Counted from the first letter of the stretch, positions 38,147-52,366 are shown. The stretch is DNA of 64,000 nt from Rostratula benghalensis (GCA_013399305.1 VXAI01000035.1:1663297-1727296); one strand, 5' to 3'. Notes: generated by a model from the letters alone, not told the origin. A program made the numbers and translations.

Positions 38147-41100
38147 CAATCTGATCCCCTTTAGAAACAACAAGAGTGAGAAGAGGTTAAGTCTATTCAT
38201 TCAAAGGGCAAGTGTGCAAAGAGATAGGAAAGAACACAGAACCCTAACTTGTGAACTCCACTTTGTACTTACAGTCAACTATTTTTCATGAAACATGTTG
38301 AGATTTTTTCAAGTGCTTCATTAGGTTTTTTTCTGCTACAGAGTTGAAAACAATCTTTTAATTTAATAGACAAGCTGTTCAAACACTTATGGCTGATCTG
38401 AAAATCTGCCAGTATTTTCTCTCTAAGCAGATAAGTAGATACTTTTCTTCAGTACTTATTTTTCTGATTTTTCCCCTGATCTGGTGGCATGTGAAGTCGT
38501 GTGAAGAAAAATATGAAGTTAAAGGGAAATAAAAATACTTTTGTGTCAAATCAAAGGTACTGTATGCTCACCTTTTCTTTTCTGAGGCTGAGAAGTGAGA
38601 GTGAAATTGTTTTTCTCCTATTCCCTGTTCAGAATCTCCCCCCGCGCTCCTGAGCTGACCAGCAAAACTGATTTTCCAGTTATTTTTTGTAACATAAAGC
38701 TGGGACTGCCAGGTAATTCCCTGGGACTGTACACAGAGCCTTTAACCTTTTTACCTCCATCAGATGTTTTTAAATTGCTTTAGAGCGCTCTAAAAATGTC
38801 TTCTGCAGCACATAGAAGAGGGAAAGGGCACAATCCTGAAGAAGAAATCATGCATGATCCCACTGTTTTCTCCGAAGGGGATTGCATACACGATGCAGAA
38901 AGCCTATGCATCATTTACTCACTACTTAATTTCCTCTGTTTTCCCAAAGATTACCTGAGACTTGAGCCATAACTCTTTTACCTCCCCCATCTCCTCTGCT
39001 AGACTTTTCTCCAGAGTTTGGGGCTTTGTGGCAGTGAGATCTTCACAAGTGGAGTTTATTTCCCACGAAGAAACCAACAGCTAAGAGGCTGATGCGGATG
39101 TCTACGTTTCTCTTCAATATTTGGATAAACTCTGATTCAACTTACTCTTTCGGTATTTTTACAGTGTAATTATTTGGAAAACAGAACAAGGTACATTACC
39201 AGGCATATTTGAAAATAGAGATTGAGCAATAAGAACATTATAGGACTTGATTTCAAAAGAATGCATGCGGCAATTATTGCAGGCTGCATTAAATTAAAAA
39301 AAAATTGAGAAAAGCTGTGACCTAGATGTAGTTCTTCCCTGGAAATATTTTTCATTTCAAGCATCTATTTTTTTTTTCCTAGTGTCCATTTGGTAATGAA
39401 AGGAGCATTATTTTGTCTTTATCTTTGCAAAGCCATTATGCTTCATTAACAGGTTGCAGGGGATAGTTTAATACAGCAGAGACACATGTAGCCCCAGCGT
39501 GGTAGACCAATGGATTTAGAAACAAAGATACCCTGAAAACCATTGGAAGTCACACAAAACAGACAGGGGAGTTATTTAAGAGAGGAAACCCGACACGGAT
39601 CCAACACTGGAACTGAAAGGCTGAAAAGCTCAAAGAGTAAAATTTGAGTATAAAACGTTATCTGTGCAGGAGGGGATTAGGTATGAGCTGAATTATATTA
39701 AAACTCACTCTCTGTTAAGGAAAACTCCTGGTACACATCTTTTTTTTCACAGGAAAAATGCAGTCACTTTTCATAGATTCAGTAGTTGAAAAGAGGTATC
39801 ATTCGCAACAGACAGAAGAATAGCTCCATATATTGAGAAATGAATGGATTTTTTTTTGTGTAATTGAGTGCTTTAGAAAGGGAGAAAAGACTCAGGCAAA
39901 ATTTAGTACCCTGTCAAGAGCTTCCAAAATAGTGTGTAAAACTGAATGCAAAAGCCAAATACAACGACATTGTAATTGGCATAATTACTCTGATTTAGGA
40001 CCCATACTGGCTGGGAAAATTATGTGGTAAGTCTTTTTCTTTTTTTTAATCTGCTCCTAAATAGTGTTTAGCGACATAGGCCTAAATTAATCTGGGAATT
40101 CTTACAGGATTAATGACTGCTGACTTTAAGTTATCAGGAAATCGCAGTTTAGTGAAACACTACTTATGTCTGCAATAAAGTCAAGTACTTACTGTCTATA
40201 CACAAATTGCTTACCTGAACTGGCTTATCAGACATCATTAATAGTTTTCTTATAAGTTCTCCTGCACTCTGTTAAAACAGTTTTTGCATCATCACAGGTC
40301 GAAAGCAGTGTTCCCTGGGACTTTATTGCCTCTTTGAAGCATTAACTGGTAGAAACACCACCCTTTGCATCACACCTAGAAAGATCAAGGTCCAGCAGAA
40401 GTATCGCTGTGTGTCTTAGATGAAGACATTCAGATGGGGGCTCTGATAGAGGGTTCAAGTCAGGCCAACCAACCCTCCCTTCCCAGAGCTAGATGCTTTC
40501 TTGACTACTGCCTCCATGACTCAGGGCAGCCCACACTGCAGTTTACGGCAGTGATGGAGGGAGATTCCCCACCTGACTCCACGGGCAAGAGGAGAAGAAT
40601 GTAGAAGAGCTAATGCCTGAAGAATTAATCCCTAAACTGCTGATTTCCTTACTGCCTACCCCAGCCTAACAAAACCCTCATCAGTGACAGCAGGAGAAAT
40701 TGGTTGCAAAAAGTAGATTACTGCAAGACACGTTTATGATTTACCCCAAAGTCCAGCCATTAAAAACACTTGTCTTTACTAGAAATCATGGGTAAGAGGA
40801 GAAAGAGGCCATAGGACCAACAACGTTTCCAAGAGAAAGCATTGTCCTGGTGCCACCAGGATCACCCCAGGCGTGGGATGACATTTGCAAGTTGTTGAGT
40901 TTCCTGTGACCGTGAACTACCTGTGGCGAAGTGGGAACTTGCTGCAATTTTCACTGGAAGGAAAAAAAAACTAAAAATCATCCTACAGAGTCCATTTCTC
41001 AAGATCAGAAGATCCCAACCCTGTGCCCACAGCTCCCCCACAGCTTGACAACTGTAGGTAGGAAATATTTTTCCTACATCCCGAGTAGCGGCTTTTACCC

Positions 41101-42000
41101 ACTCAAAATAGATTTTCAATATAAATATGTCCTACATGAACTGAAAGCACTTAGATTTGAAAGAGCTATTCATGTCTATTAAGTCAGACAAATGATTGAA
41201 ATTTAACATTAAAAGTGCAACTCCACACCTTGTACCATTTATCGACAGGAAATTAGGAACAATTAGATCTCTGTAAAACAAGGCAAAACCATGATTGCTG
41301 AAGGTCAGACTTCAGGAAAACCCTGCCGAAAGCCCAACAGCAGAAATTCTTTACAGGTATGCTTCTTTGCGCTTATATTGTACATATGGTTTCAGCAACA
41401 ATCAGGTAAAATGGACAAAACCAGATTTCCCCCCACCAGCTGTAATAAATTCAAGCCCTTTTTTCCTTTCCCTCCTCCTGTTACAAACAAGCAGAAATGT
41501 TGCACAGAGCAGACACTCTCTGGTCTTTTACGGGGGTCATTGTGCTCAGGAATGGAAAGAGGACTGGCAAAGATTGCTTGGAAGTACAGAAATAAAAGGA
41601 AGAGAATTAATTTTCTGCAACTCGCTATGTGCATTTCTTGAGTTTTAATAGGTTGACATTCAGAAAGTTCACAATGAAACACCTTGTGTAAATATTGCAA
41701 GCCCCGGCCTGGAATTCTCACAATGAGCTGTCAGCAGATAAACTTTCGCCTGTTACTTTCTGTAAATGGATATCCTTGAAAACAAAAACACACACATACA
41801 CAAACCCCCCTGAAAAGTCAGATCTCATGATTTCTTTTCTTCGATATTCTGATTTCTACTAAGTATGTGTATGTTAGATTACAAATTAAGAACCATTTTC
41901 CAAAATGCCATGTCCAATTTAAACCAATTTTGAATAAAGCTTCATTAGGGTCCTGAGAGTTTAAATCTTTTATGCCCATAGACATACATAAGGTACATTA

Positions 42001-42021
42001 GATAGATAGACAGACAGATAG
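42001..42021. repeat. (GATA)n/(GACA)n short microsatellite
   Basis: GATA units, then GACA units, then GATA in a 21-bp tract. GATA/GACA tetramers are common vertebrate microsatellites. Confidence 0.9.
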
Positions 42022-45000
42022 TTACACAGAGGGTTTTTTCTTCTAACTTCCAGTTCTGGCTAGCATTGGAGCCAAACCTGCCAAAACACAGCAAAGAGGG
42101 CCATTCTCCTGATACTCCCAGCTGTGGCCAGAAGAAATTGTGCCTGAAATCGCGTGAGAAAATTTCGAGACAAATGAGCTTTGGCTAGCTCAGCTGTGAA
42201 CGTTTGGATGCTTATTTAAAGTGAAGTGACCCCAAACTGCAAAGCGCTGGATGTTCACTCGTCACTAATTTCTAATAGTCACTCTGAGACAGGGTGAAAC
42301 AGCCAAGAAAGGGTTATGGGTTCCTTGCTTGCACAGAAGATTTCGGAGGTGAAGGAGGAAAGGAAAAGACTCTGGGGTTTGTAGGCCACGCTGGATGGAG
42401 AAATTGTTTTTCTTCGGTGTTATGCTGGAGTTTTGGTGTCTGAACAATTCTTTATGCCCAAAGGCAGAGAGTGGTGGCAGTCATGTAAGTGGCGTGGTGT
42501 CCTTGTAGGAAAGTCAACAGCCATTGCCGTGGTCTGGTCCTGCTTCTCCTCCATGCACAGAGGAGGGGGAATTTGTGGAGCAGAAGGCATAAAAGGCATC
42601 CATCCCTTATCCTCTGACACAATAAGCAGGACAATCCCATTCCCTCTCCTCTGCCACCCCCTTGGGCTCTTCCTCCTCTGTGTTCTGGGCTACCTCCAAG
42701 CAGCCTGGAGTGAGAATGAAGGGGTAGAGACAGACATTGAGTGGTTTACTTGGAAAAGTTCATTTGGGGGGGCTGAATGTGATAGAGGTTGAGCACGATG
42801 GAAGAGGATATGGAGAATTTGTGTTCTGGGAAGTCAGGGAGCCTTTTCTGTCACTGGTCCCTCAGATGAGTGCAGCTGAGATGAGTATGTGCTTTTACAA
42901 GCAATTATTTTAAAGTGTGCCCAGCGGACGCAATAGTCAGGCTTTATTGGATATGTAATACACACTGTGACAGTCTATGGTGCTATTGCAGGCCAAAATT
43001 ACAATTCTGGGACCTTGCAGCCTGCAGCTGCTCAGTAAAACAAAGGAAATCCCACTGAAAGAAAAAAGGGAGGGGGGTTAATATGCTTTCAAGCGGAATC
43101 CAAAGCATAGATTATATGACTTCCCTCATTTCAGGGCTTTTCTGTGCCTTTAGGGGCAGCTGGAGGAAATATGAAAGAGTGTCTTCCCTAGAGCTTTCCT
43201 TAGTGAGGGCTGGGGAAAGTGGGGAGGGGAGCGCAGCCACCACAGACACAGCTCACCTTTGTATGTCTTGTCCCCAGGAGAGGCCCTGGCAACAGTGGGG
43301 ACAGAGCTGGTGGTGGCCCTTGTACTGGCAGTATCCTGACTGTGACATCCCTGTTGGTTCCTCAGAGCAGATCTCCAGGGAGATCAATGGCATGGTTCAG
43401 TCCCACATGTTCATTGGCATGTTGTTGGCCAAGGAGCCAGAAGAGAAGCGTCTCTAGCAGGTTAAACATCTGCCTACCTGGAAGCAATGAAGATCACGTT
43501 TGAGAGAGGCTTGTAGCTCATAATGGAAGATGACTGGAGCAGGAGAGTACTTTGGGAACACAGGCAGCCGAGGACACAGGCTGTGGGAGATCTGTCCCAC
43601 CACAGGAACCACACAGCAGATTTTCTCTTTCATGGTGCTTCTGGTGCCACTGACCCTAACCTGTTTAGTGAGCAACATATTGTTCTGGACTCTCTATCCT
43701 TTCCCATGAATAACTTTGTTAGTTTGTTTTCCTTGTTAAAAGTTATTTTGGTTTTGGGAAACTTCGTTGCTGTATTCCAGAAATCCAGCTAAGAATTTCC
43801 CTTTTAGAACAGAGGGTGTGCAGATGTTGGCAGGACAACCTCAAGACAAATTTGGATCTGACCAAGCACTCTTGCAACCAGACAAATTGATGCAACGAGC
43901 AAATAGAATATGGGATGCAGATCTCAAATAAGGCATGCAAAATATAAGCAAAACAGTGAAGCACAGAAGGGGGATGGTTAAGCATTCTGAATGCTCTGGG
44001 CAGGGGTAGCATCTCCTTTGCACCTTGCACATAGTGTTAATACAGCCTCAAGGAGCCATAGCGTTGCTTTAATGGCCAAAGTAAGTGTGGCACAGATCAG
44101 ATGGAATTTATGCTTCATTTCATTATTGCAGTTCTGCTGGGAGCATATTTCCACACAGTGAGTGTTGCTCAGCTGCTGGGCTTCAATCACTCATTACCTT
44201 GAAGCCTGTTGTGGTTTCAGCCATAATTATCAAAACCAGACTGACAGATAGCCCTTCATGGGAGACAAAAGATATGGAAAGGCAATTTGGGGACCAGGTG
44301 AGCTGGTCTGTCCCTGGAACCATACACCTGTACACACCAGGCAACGTTGGGGAGGCCCCATGGAAGATGTTAAGGTACAGCACACTGAGGTTTTGCTCAG
44401 AGTTGGAAGAGGGGCTTCGTAGCCTGCAGTCCAGAAAGGCACCTAAGGACTAATCAAAGCAGAGCTTTTCAGACCTGTTAACTCAGATGCTGGATGCAGA
44501 GGTAGAATGTCTGAAGTAATATATTACGTCAAAAACTCCATTAAACTTAAGCTGAATAAAAAAAAATAAAAAAATCACTCTTTACCACTATCCAAGTTTA
44601 ACTTAACACAAAGCCCCTTTGGATCCTTGGTTCTAGCAATTTTATCAACATTCGATCTCCTTTGACATCAGAGCTGGCTTCTGTCTCTAGATCATTTTGT
44701 CTAGACTCGTTGTTTACATTAGACTTACCCAGACTGGCACTGTTTGCTTGGCAACCTTTTTGTGTACGCGTGTGTATGCTTATAGCAGCTTTGTTTACGC
44801 AGTTTCCCACTGGGTTTGTGACCAAAAATAAACAGGGGATTAAATGTGAGCAATACTCGGTGGGACACTAAATGCGTTTTATAGGGCTTGCCTCTGAAGC
44901 AAAGGATATGAACTGATTCTCAGACATCTACAAAGGGCCATAATCAACCCCAGAACATCAGACAAGAGCGATTGTTCGGGTGAGCTACATTTCTTCTGCT

Positions 45001-46260
45001 TTTCACCATTGGAACAATTACCGAAACCTCAGTCATGTTCAATATGTAAAGTGGCAGCAAAACCCAAGCCTCAAAAATTTTTCAAGACAGCTCCTCTGTG
45101 TATAAATACACCAGGCCAGGGCCAGCAAGAGTCAGTGAAGAGCTGCAGAGTCCAGTGGACTTGGGATAAGAGCTGTGATGATGTTGGTAAAAGAGGCATT
45201 TCGTAGCTCTGCATTGCTGGAGGTAGCTACTCTTCCTAGGAACCAGCAGCTGAAGTTCAGCTTCCTAAAATAGCGAGGAAAAGGCTTTTTAAAATGAGAG
45301 GATGCATAGAGTCATGGATCTGAAAGCCAGAAACCACTTTTATAACTACCCAGCTGCCCTCCTGCAAAAGCCCTGACTGTAATATTTCCAAAGATAATTC
45401 AGATGTGCGCATGTGAGTCACACTGTCCTCTAGACAAACTTCTCTCCTTGATTCAAAGGGTCTACATGACTTCAGCTAGACTTCCTCCTCCTCTTCATAT
45501 GTCCTGGGCAAACAGAATGAAAAATTAACCATAACTATAAACAGAATATTTACTTAATGTGAGTATCCAGGTCTTAAAAAGATGAAGCAATGTGAATATT
45601 TAGGCTACGAGCAAAACTCAGCCAGGGAGCAAGAGTTCATGGGAAACAGCAATGCTTGCTTTCACCTAAAACCTCACCAAAATTTGCATTTTGTTCTGGG
45701 TTGTTAGTATTAATCACTCTAATGGAATTAAATATCAAGATTTCGTGTAGTCCTGGGTTCCACTTTCTTCTAACTCTCTCTTCCTGGTCATGTTCTCATG
45801 ACACACGCTGGCTGCAGCTTGGTGGTTCATTTATTGAAAATGAGAGTTCACAAGACTATTAAGATGAAAGTTTGTCCAGTCAGAAGGAAAGAGCCCAGCA
45901 AACAGAAGCACTGGGATTTCTGATGCATCTGATGCTGCCCTGAATGGATTTTACTTTCAGGAGACAGGAGAAATACAAAATACTTTTATTTACTTAGTAA
46001 AGCAGTTTCTCTTACTGGTGCTGAGCTTTCTGAAATAGCAGGAAATCCTTGAAAAGGTAGGGTTTGCAGCAGATCCCCATCATGTGGAAGGATTCCTGGG
46101 CTGCTCTGTAGAATTTTCATTGATTTTCTCAGGCTCATCTGTCCCTCCAGCCATCAGAAGCATATGACCTCTTCACCTGATGTCAGATCTCCAGGCAAGA
46201 CAGCTTGAACGGCTGGCACACATGAGGTATGTAGGTATTCATGGCAGGGAAAGGGGAAAA

Positions 46261-46584
46261 AAAGAAAAAGAAAAAAGGGAAAGGGAAAGGGAAAGGGAAA
46301 GGGAAAGGGAAAGGGAAAGGGAAAGGGAAAGGGANNNNNNNNNNNNNNNNNNNNNNNNNNNNNNNNNNNNNNNNNNNNNNNNNNNNNNNNNNNNNNNNNN
46401 NNNNNNNNNNNNNNNNNNNNNNNNNNNNNNNNNNNNNNNNNNNNNNNNNNNNNNNNNNNNNNNNNNNNNNNNNNNNNNNNNNNNNNNNNAAAAAGAAAAA
46501 GAAAAAGAAAAAGAAAAAGAAAAAGAAAAAGAAAAAGAAAAAGAAAAAGAAAAAGAAAAAGAAAAAGAAAAAGAAAAAGAAAAA
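46261..46584. repeat. Compound hexanucleotide repeat, AAAAAG and GGGAAA, with gap
   Basis: The left side starts with AAAAAG-like units (46261-46276) and turns into about 9.7 pure GGGAAA units (46277-46334). After 155 N the right side holds about 15.8 pure AAAAAG units (46490-46584). Both motifs have a 6-bp period and are purine-only on the plus strand, so they may be one array whose unit changed. Frames crossing it translate to repeats such as KEKEKE or FLFLFL and are not genes. Purine-only mirror repeats can form triplex DNA, which may be why the middle was not sequenced. Confidence 0.95.
46335..46489. other. Assembly gap (155 N)
   Basis: Unknown bases inside the hexamer array. The true length is uncertain. 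Confidence 0.98.
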
Positions 46585-49500
46585 CAGCAGCTCCTGAGCC
46601 AGTATAAGGAGTACAAGACACAGCTGAGCTGATATGAAGTAACGTGTGGCTGTCAATATTCAGGCAATAGCAAAGTGTCAGGACACAATTGTTTGGCAAG
46701 CCCTTTGCCCTTCATGTGTCCAGCACAGGGTGTCGATGCCTTTGTACGGCATTGCTTTTCACTAGCTCCAAAAAAACCCCCCAAAAACAAAACCCAAAAC
46801 CCAAACCACAACTTCCTCCCCCTCAAAAAAAAAAACAACTGTAAAACCCCTCCAAAATGAGAAGTGAATCACAGGTCATTCCTATTGCAAAATCTCAGCA
46901 ATAACCCTGGATCGTTCAAATCTTCTCTGTCGCATGGAATCGCATCTTACGAGCTGTGGTGTGATGTCCCACTTACGTTAGATGGAGTAAGAGACGACGG
47001 CTCACACCTTTCCCGGTTGCTGTACAGACAGCCCTTCCTATGTAACACTGTGATATATGCCTGATTATGCTGATAAAAGGTTCATGTATGTTCTAGCCCC
47101 TTGTGCAATTTCCAGCTTGTACGCTGGAAAAAACGCAACGAGAAAAATCCCAGCTTGTCCAGTTGGTCTTAAAACGCAGCACATTACGGGCATCAGTAGA
47201 AAACATGCAGGCCAAGTTTGTTAGAAGTATAAACTTGCAAAGCTGTAAAGGAAATTTAATGTCAAAATTAATGTGCAGACTCTGGAGAAAACCTTGCTGG
47301 TGTCAAGATATGCAGAGTAACTGAATAAATTCATTTGGATCCTCGCACAATCTTACATCTCATTAAGAGCTGCCTGAGGCAGGAGCTGTCAATGCAGAGA
47401 TGGAAGTCTCAGGCAGGAGACCCTCACACTGCTTGTGAGCTCATGGGCTGGTACTCCGTGGCACTACAGCACTTATGTCACAGGCATTAATTAACACCCC
47501 AGGTAAGGCTGGAAAATAATTTTTCTGCAGCATCAGATTCAAACCGGAGTTGACAAGTGATTTTGTGACAGAAATCCGACAGCTATTGCCCTCAAACCCC
47601 CTTTTCTAATCAGTTGATCACTAACCTGAGGGAAGAGAGGGGGCTTAGGGGAAATGAGGAAGGATGGTAGGTTCAGAATTATGATTCTGGGAACTGCTCC
47701 TCCCAGGTTATCTATTTTGGCCAGTCAGACTTCCCAGGGAGCCTTGAGAGAGTGTCCTAGCCATGATGAGCAGTCACTTTGTCCGCACAGCAAAGCATGG
47801 AGTCATTCTTTTCCCACCTTACGGCCACGACAAGCTCTTCCAGAAACCTCCCTCGGAGATTTCTGAGGCAGATAAGTGGCAGCAAGAGCCGTGGCATTTG
47901 TACAATAGCAGTCATCAAAACCATCTCCTGTGGCAATGAGGTCCACAGGTTAACTATAGGATGCCTGAGGAGCTATTTCCTGGTATTCTTTCACTTTCCA
48001 CCAGCTGCTGCTGTTATTATTTAACTTGTTATTAGTTTCAAGTATGATGTAGCATCAAGCAATTGTTGTTCTTATTAAGGAAAAAATAATTGGCTGTCTG
48101 GCCTTCACTTGGATGAAACCTCATTTCTCTCTGGGGAGTTTTCAGCATTAGTCCGTCTCCGGCAACAAAAGCTGTGATTTTAGCACCCTCCAAAACACTG
48201 GATTACACTAAAAGTGGAAAACGAGTAGCGAAGCAAAACTCACAGTATTTCCCACGGGCAGTTCTTCATAGGGATAGTCAGCAGGATGGTCACTTATGTG
48301 TACAAGAAATTCTAGTAAAATAAACACACCCTCCAAACTTCCTGGGTTCTAAATCATCCTGCTAAATTTGATTATCACTTAAGTGATTTAGAAAGCAAGA
48401 TGTTCTCTGAGTTATAAGAGTTTATTCACAACGTCAGCTAAAAGTGATAGACATTGCAGTAATTCAAACCAGAGGGTGGGGGGAAAAGGAGTTATGAAAA
48501 CTTGGCTTAGGCTGGAGACCAGAGAAGAAGCTGAAGGAAGAACAGCATTTTTGAGGGAAAGGCGAATTGAAGGAATGAAGTTTTGAAATTCCTGTCTTTC
48601 CTGCCTCCCCAGTAAGCAGGAGAATCTAATGTTTGCCGGCTTCATGGGGAACAAAGCAGAGCTTGAAGTTTTAAGCTCCTCTGCTCCCACTGGCTGCGTC
48701 TACATGGCGGCTTAGCCCAAGCTGCAGCTCTTGTGTGCACACAAAAAAAGTCTCTGGGTTGCTCAATACTTGAATCTAGTTTGTAAAAAAAGAAAAAAAA
48801 AAAGAAAAAAGAAGAAGGAAAACCATAAAACAACGAAGACCCAAACCGCTTTCCAGAAGCATTGGACCATGCTGGTGGCCAACTCTGGACCCCCTGGATA
48901 TCAGAAGGACTGAGGTTTAGATGCTGTGTGGAGAGGAGGGTCTCCTCACTACGCTCTGCTCATGGGAAAGGCGAGTTCTGCTGCACGGCGGTTCTCACGG
49001 GCAGTGAGTTAAACCACCTGCAGATCCGCTCCACGCTGCCCCTTCTGCTGACCCTTCTCCTTGATGCAATCTCTCTTCCAAAATATGCACATCCTGTGCC
49101 TACTGCACACGGCTAAATTATGAATGGGAATGAGTTTTCCAAGCAGATACTGACATCCCCAGTGATGAGACAGCACAGCCTGCGAGCAGCCATCACCACG
49201 AGGACAAGGTGCCATCCTTCCTGCACGACATCTGCTGAGCCGTGGGGACAGCTCTGTCCCAAATCCCACATAAGGCTTCTAGAAAGCCTCAAACAGTCAA
49301 CACCACGAAGTTAACCCTATGTCAAACGTTTCACGGCGTATATCCAAACTGTAAATGAGTATCTGTTAGAATTTTACTTGGAGAAGAGAAACACAAGAGG
49401 AAGATTTATTTTTGGATTAATGCTCCAATGTATTTCCTTACCTATCTCCCTATCCAAGAATATCTACAGTTCGGTTTCCCAGTCTGGGCTCTGCACCATC

Positions 49501-52277
49501 CCAACTGTATCCCATTTGCCCATCCTTAGCTTCAAATAAACTTTGAAACAGACCAGAAAAAAGTGGGGAAGGCTCTCACCATTTCAAATGGCTGGAATAG
49601 AAGTAGGAACAGAATCAACTGTATGATTTCCTCCCATCCTGGTAAAAAAAATAAGAGAATGAGAATGGACCTAGAGATGTGCCTGCTGTGCAGAAAGCAG
49701 AGAAATGTTTGTGAAAGCCTGTGCAGTGCTGAGCCTGTGCCCTGAGATTTCCAACAGCAGCTCCACCAGCTCCAACCCGAGAGTAACAAGAAGAAACTCA
49801 TGTCACAGCGCAGAAAAAAAAACTAGGTCTGTTGAACAGAAGCATCCACCAGAATTAATTAATAATCTTGAGAGAGCTGGATCAAAGATTTCAGTCACAG
49901 TCTCAGGAAGTGGGTGAATTGGGGATCCTAGACCTTCATGTGCATGGGTTGCATGGGGGTCGTAGATCTTCAAGAATGGAGATTCACATTCATCAAGAAC
50001 AAGATATATGGGTCCTCTATACCCAGCCTTGGAGATTTAAGGACCTCAGATGTAGACCTTTTGGGCATTGGTCTTGGTCAATAAAAGGGTTCAGGCTTTT
50101 GGAGCATTTAATCCAAACTTTCTGGGATGAGAAAATGGGTAAATTGATTAATTTGCCATAAGAAATGTCTCTATTAAGACACTATGAAAGAGTCTGGCAG
50201 TGAAAATGGATTGGTACACAGCTACCAAACCAGGACATGCTCAGTGAGCACGGTGTCTCAGAGGTTATCTGTCAGCCCTGGCATCAGCCCAGCCCTACCA
50301 TCACGTTTCAACCGCTCTTCAGCATGTGAACTGCAGGAAGCAAAGGCTGGCACTCGCAAACGCAGCTTCATGTCTTTCATTGTAAAGGTCTGACTCCTTT
50401 TCCTGAAGCTTTTAAGTGTGGCCCTTTGAGCATAATTGAATGAGACAGAAGCAAAAATCAAGAGGCCTCTGCTTTGGAAAGAGATGTGACACTCGTTGAT
50501 TGTTAACCACAAAACAAGGGCCTCTTTTCTTTCTTATTTTTTCTTTTTATCTCTTTTTTTTTTTTTTTCTTAGCATTAACTTCACAGTTTTTCCTCCCTT
50601 GAAGTAGTTTGGTGTTACCAGAGCCTAAGAACCCAAAATGTCCTCATCAGCATGTTGGGGAACCCCTCCTTCAGCGAGCAGAGTCACCAACCAGCCCCCG
50701 GGATAACTTTTGCATCCTGACAGGTGACCACCAGACAAGTAGGAGGCTTGCTTTCACCTGCACAAACCACCTCATTTACATCTCCACTTCCTAGAACTCC
50801 TGTCTACCTGCCATACCATGCTGCTGCTCAGGGAATGCAGCAGAATTTCCCTGGACTATGTGCATATAACATTTCTTGCAGGTTTCCAGTGGTGCCGGTG
50901 AGCCTGGTCAGCTCCCTCTACAACAACTGCAAGAGTCTTCTCAGACCAAAATTGAAAAAGTCTTTGGGGGGTTAAATTTCTCTACAGATGAACTCTGTCA
51001 GCTACATGAGAACGGAGATTTGATGTGCATATTGTTGATAATCACCTACTTAATGCACAGGATGAGGTGGACTGTAATTTGGTGGCTTGTCTTTTGTCAT
51101 ATCCAGCCTAACCAGCCACGACTCTTGTCCTGAATCAGTTTCTCTACCCAGTCCCTTGGTGTCTCTGAGTCATGCTGAGCATTTAACACTCGATCTTAGC
51201 TCCTAGTGATAGAGAATCCTACATGTCCCATCCATAAATCAAATCTTTATAAGGTGTCTTATGGTTAACTACTTTCACCATCCAAATTTTCAATTGTTTT
51301 TAGTCCAGATTGGATGTTGCTTACAGCCATTGCATCTTGGTGTATCTCCTTTTGATATGCAAAGGACGTCCCATACCCAAATTCATTTTCTCAAAATTTC
51401 AAGTTCATCAATTTTTTTTTTTTTTTAAATAAAATTTAAAATTACTGGGCAGTCTATAGTAACAACAGGGGGAAAAAAGTACATTTCCATACTATTGTTT
51501 TGTCCTCAGCAAGGTCTAATCCAAAGTCAATAATGATGCTGTAGCAGGCAAGGGATTGTACAAAAGTATGAGCCAGTATCCACTTACTCTTCTGATTCAA
51601 AGGATCACCCTTTCCTTAACTCTGAAGCCATCATACAGTAAAACATTTATTGGATGTTCTCTGAGACATGAGCAACAGTTTCTCAAAGTGAGTGGGAGCC
51701 TTTCCACCTCCATTAGTGGGCATTTTATCAAGTTCTGACTTCTTTTCTACATGAAGCTAGGCTAAAATCAACTAATCCGCCAATAATTTGAACTTTACTT
51801 CTTCCTATGCAAGAGAAAAGCAGCCAAAAAAATCCCAAATAAATGTATGGAAAATACACAGTAAAGCAAGGTTCCCCAAACAGCACTCACTGATAACAAT
51901 ACAACTTTGTGATTGCTTTCATTTTTTTAAATGTATTTCCAAGACATAACAAAGGGAACTTTATGATATCTCCAAATTTTTGCCAAAAAGGCAGTTCCCA
52001 GAGTATATACATTTAGTGACAGCATCACAGGAAGACAATTTTTCCCATCCTTTCTAAGTTCCTCGCCCACCACAAAAAGGACATCAACAGGAAGAAATCC
52101 CACACAGAAGGGGCGGGTGTAGGGCCACGTCTGATTGAAGTGAAACAATTCTTTCTAGTTGAGCGGGTTTGAAAGGGCTCTGGTGAGCAGCCTGTCACCT
52201 ACTGGAGATCACCCAAATCCCAGGTCTCACTGAGGCTCCTCGAAATAGGCTCTTCACTCATTAGATGGACAGAAGAG
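46585..52277. other. Unique non-coding sequence
   Basis: No gene or interspersed repeat is recognised. A CCCAAAA-like stretch lies at 46769-46806 (G-rich on the minus strand). There is an A-rich patch with single G at 48783-48815, a long pyrimidine tract ending in TTCTTAG at about 50525-50573, and a T-rich run near 51411-51426. Confidence 0.5.
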
Positions 52278-52366
52278 TGCCAAATATCTGTCCCCAGAAG
52301 ACTTTCTCCTACCCGATGAGATCATGGTCTTTGGAGGTTATTGGGGTGTTGGATTGTTTTCCCATG
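52278..52366 (+). repeat. Unclassified direct repeat, copy A
   Basis: About 88 bp, starting TGCCAAATATCTGTCC and ending GTTTTCCCATGG, about 91% identical by eye to 53463-53551 in the same orientation. Differences are single bases and one small length change. It resembles no repeat family that I recognise. Strand is assigned arbitrarily. Confidence 0.8.

Larger units (their letters stand above)
30684..46259. other. Unique non-coding sequence
   Basis: About 15.6 kb with no gene and no recognised interspersed repeat. It holds homopolymers T17 (31463-31479), A19 (32928-32946) and T19 (38128-38146), an AATT tract (37783-37800), a GATA/GACA tract (42001-42021) and a 25-bp duplication (35832-35881). 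Long-looking frames at 34159-34599, 35393-35809 and 43083-43457 show no domain; the first runs through a poly-A tract read as lysines. Confidence 0.5.

Noticed and set aside
40448..40470. GGTTCAAGTC, a tRNA B-box-like word
   Set aside because: There is no A box at the right distance and no cloverleaf-compatible arms, so not a tRNA gene.
43250..43460. Possible exon after a TTGTCCCCAG acceptor-like site
   Set aside because: The downstream peptide resembles nothing known and no matching donor or neighbouring exon could be supported.
46154..46699. Open frames up to 181 codons across the hexamer repeat
   Set aside because: They translate simple repeats and unknown bases (FLFLFL, KEKEKE), with no real start context or domain.
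50525..50573. Long pyrimidine tract ending in TTCTTAG, like a 3' splice site
   Set aside because: The sequence after it has no convincing coding frame; T-rich runs are common across this window.
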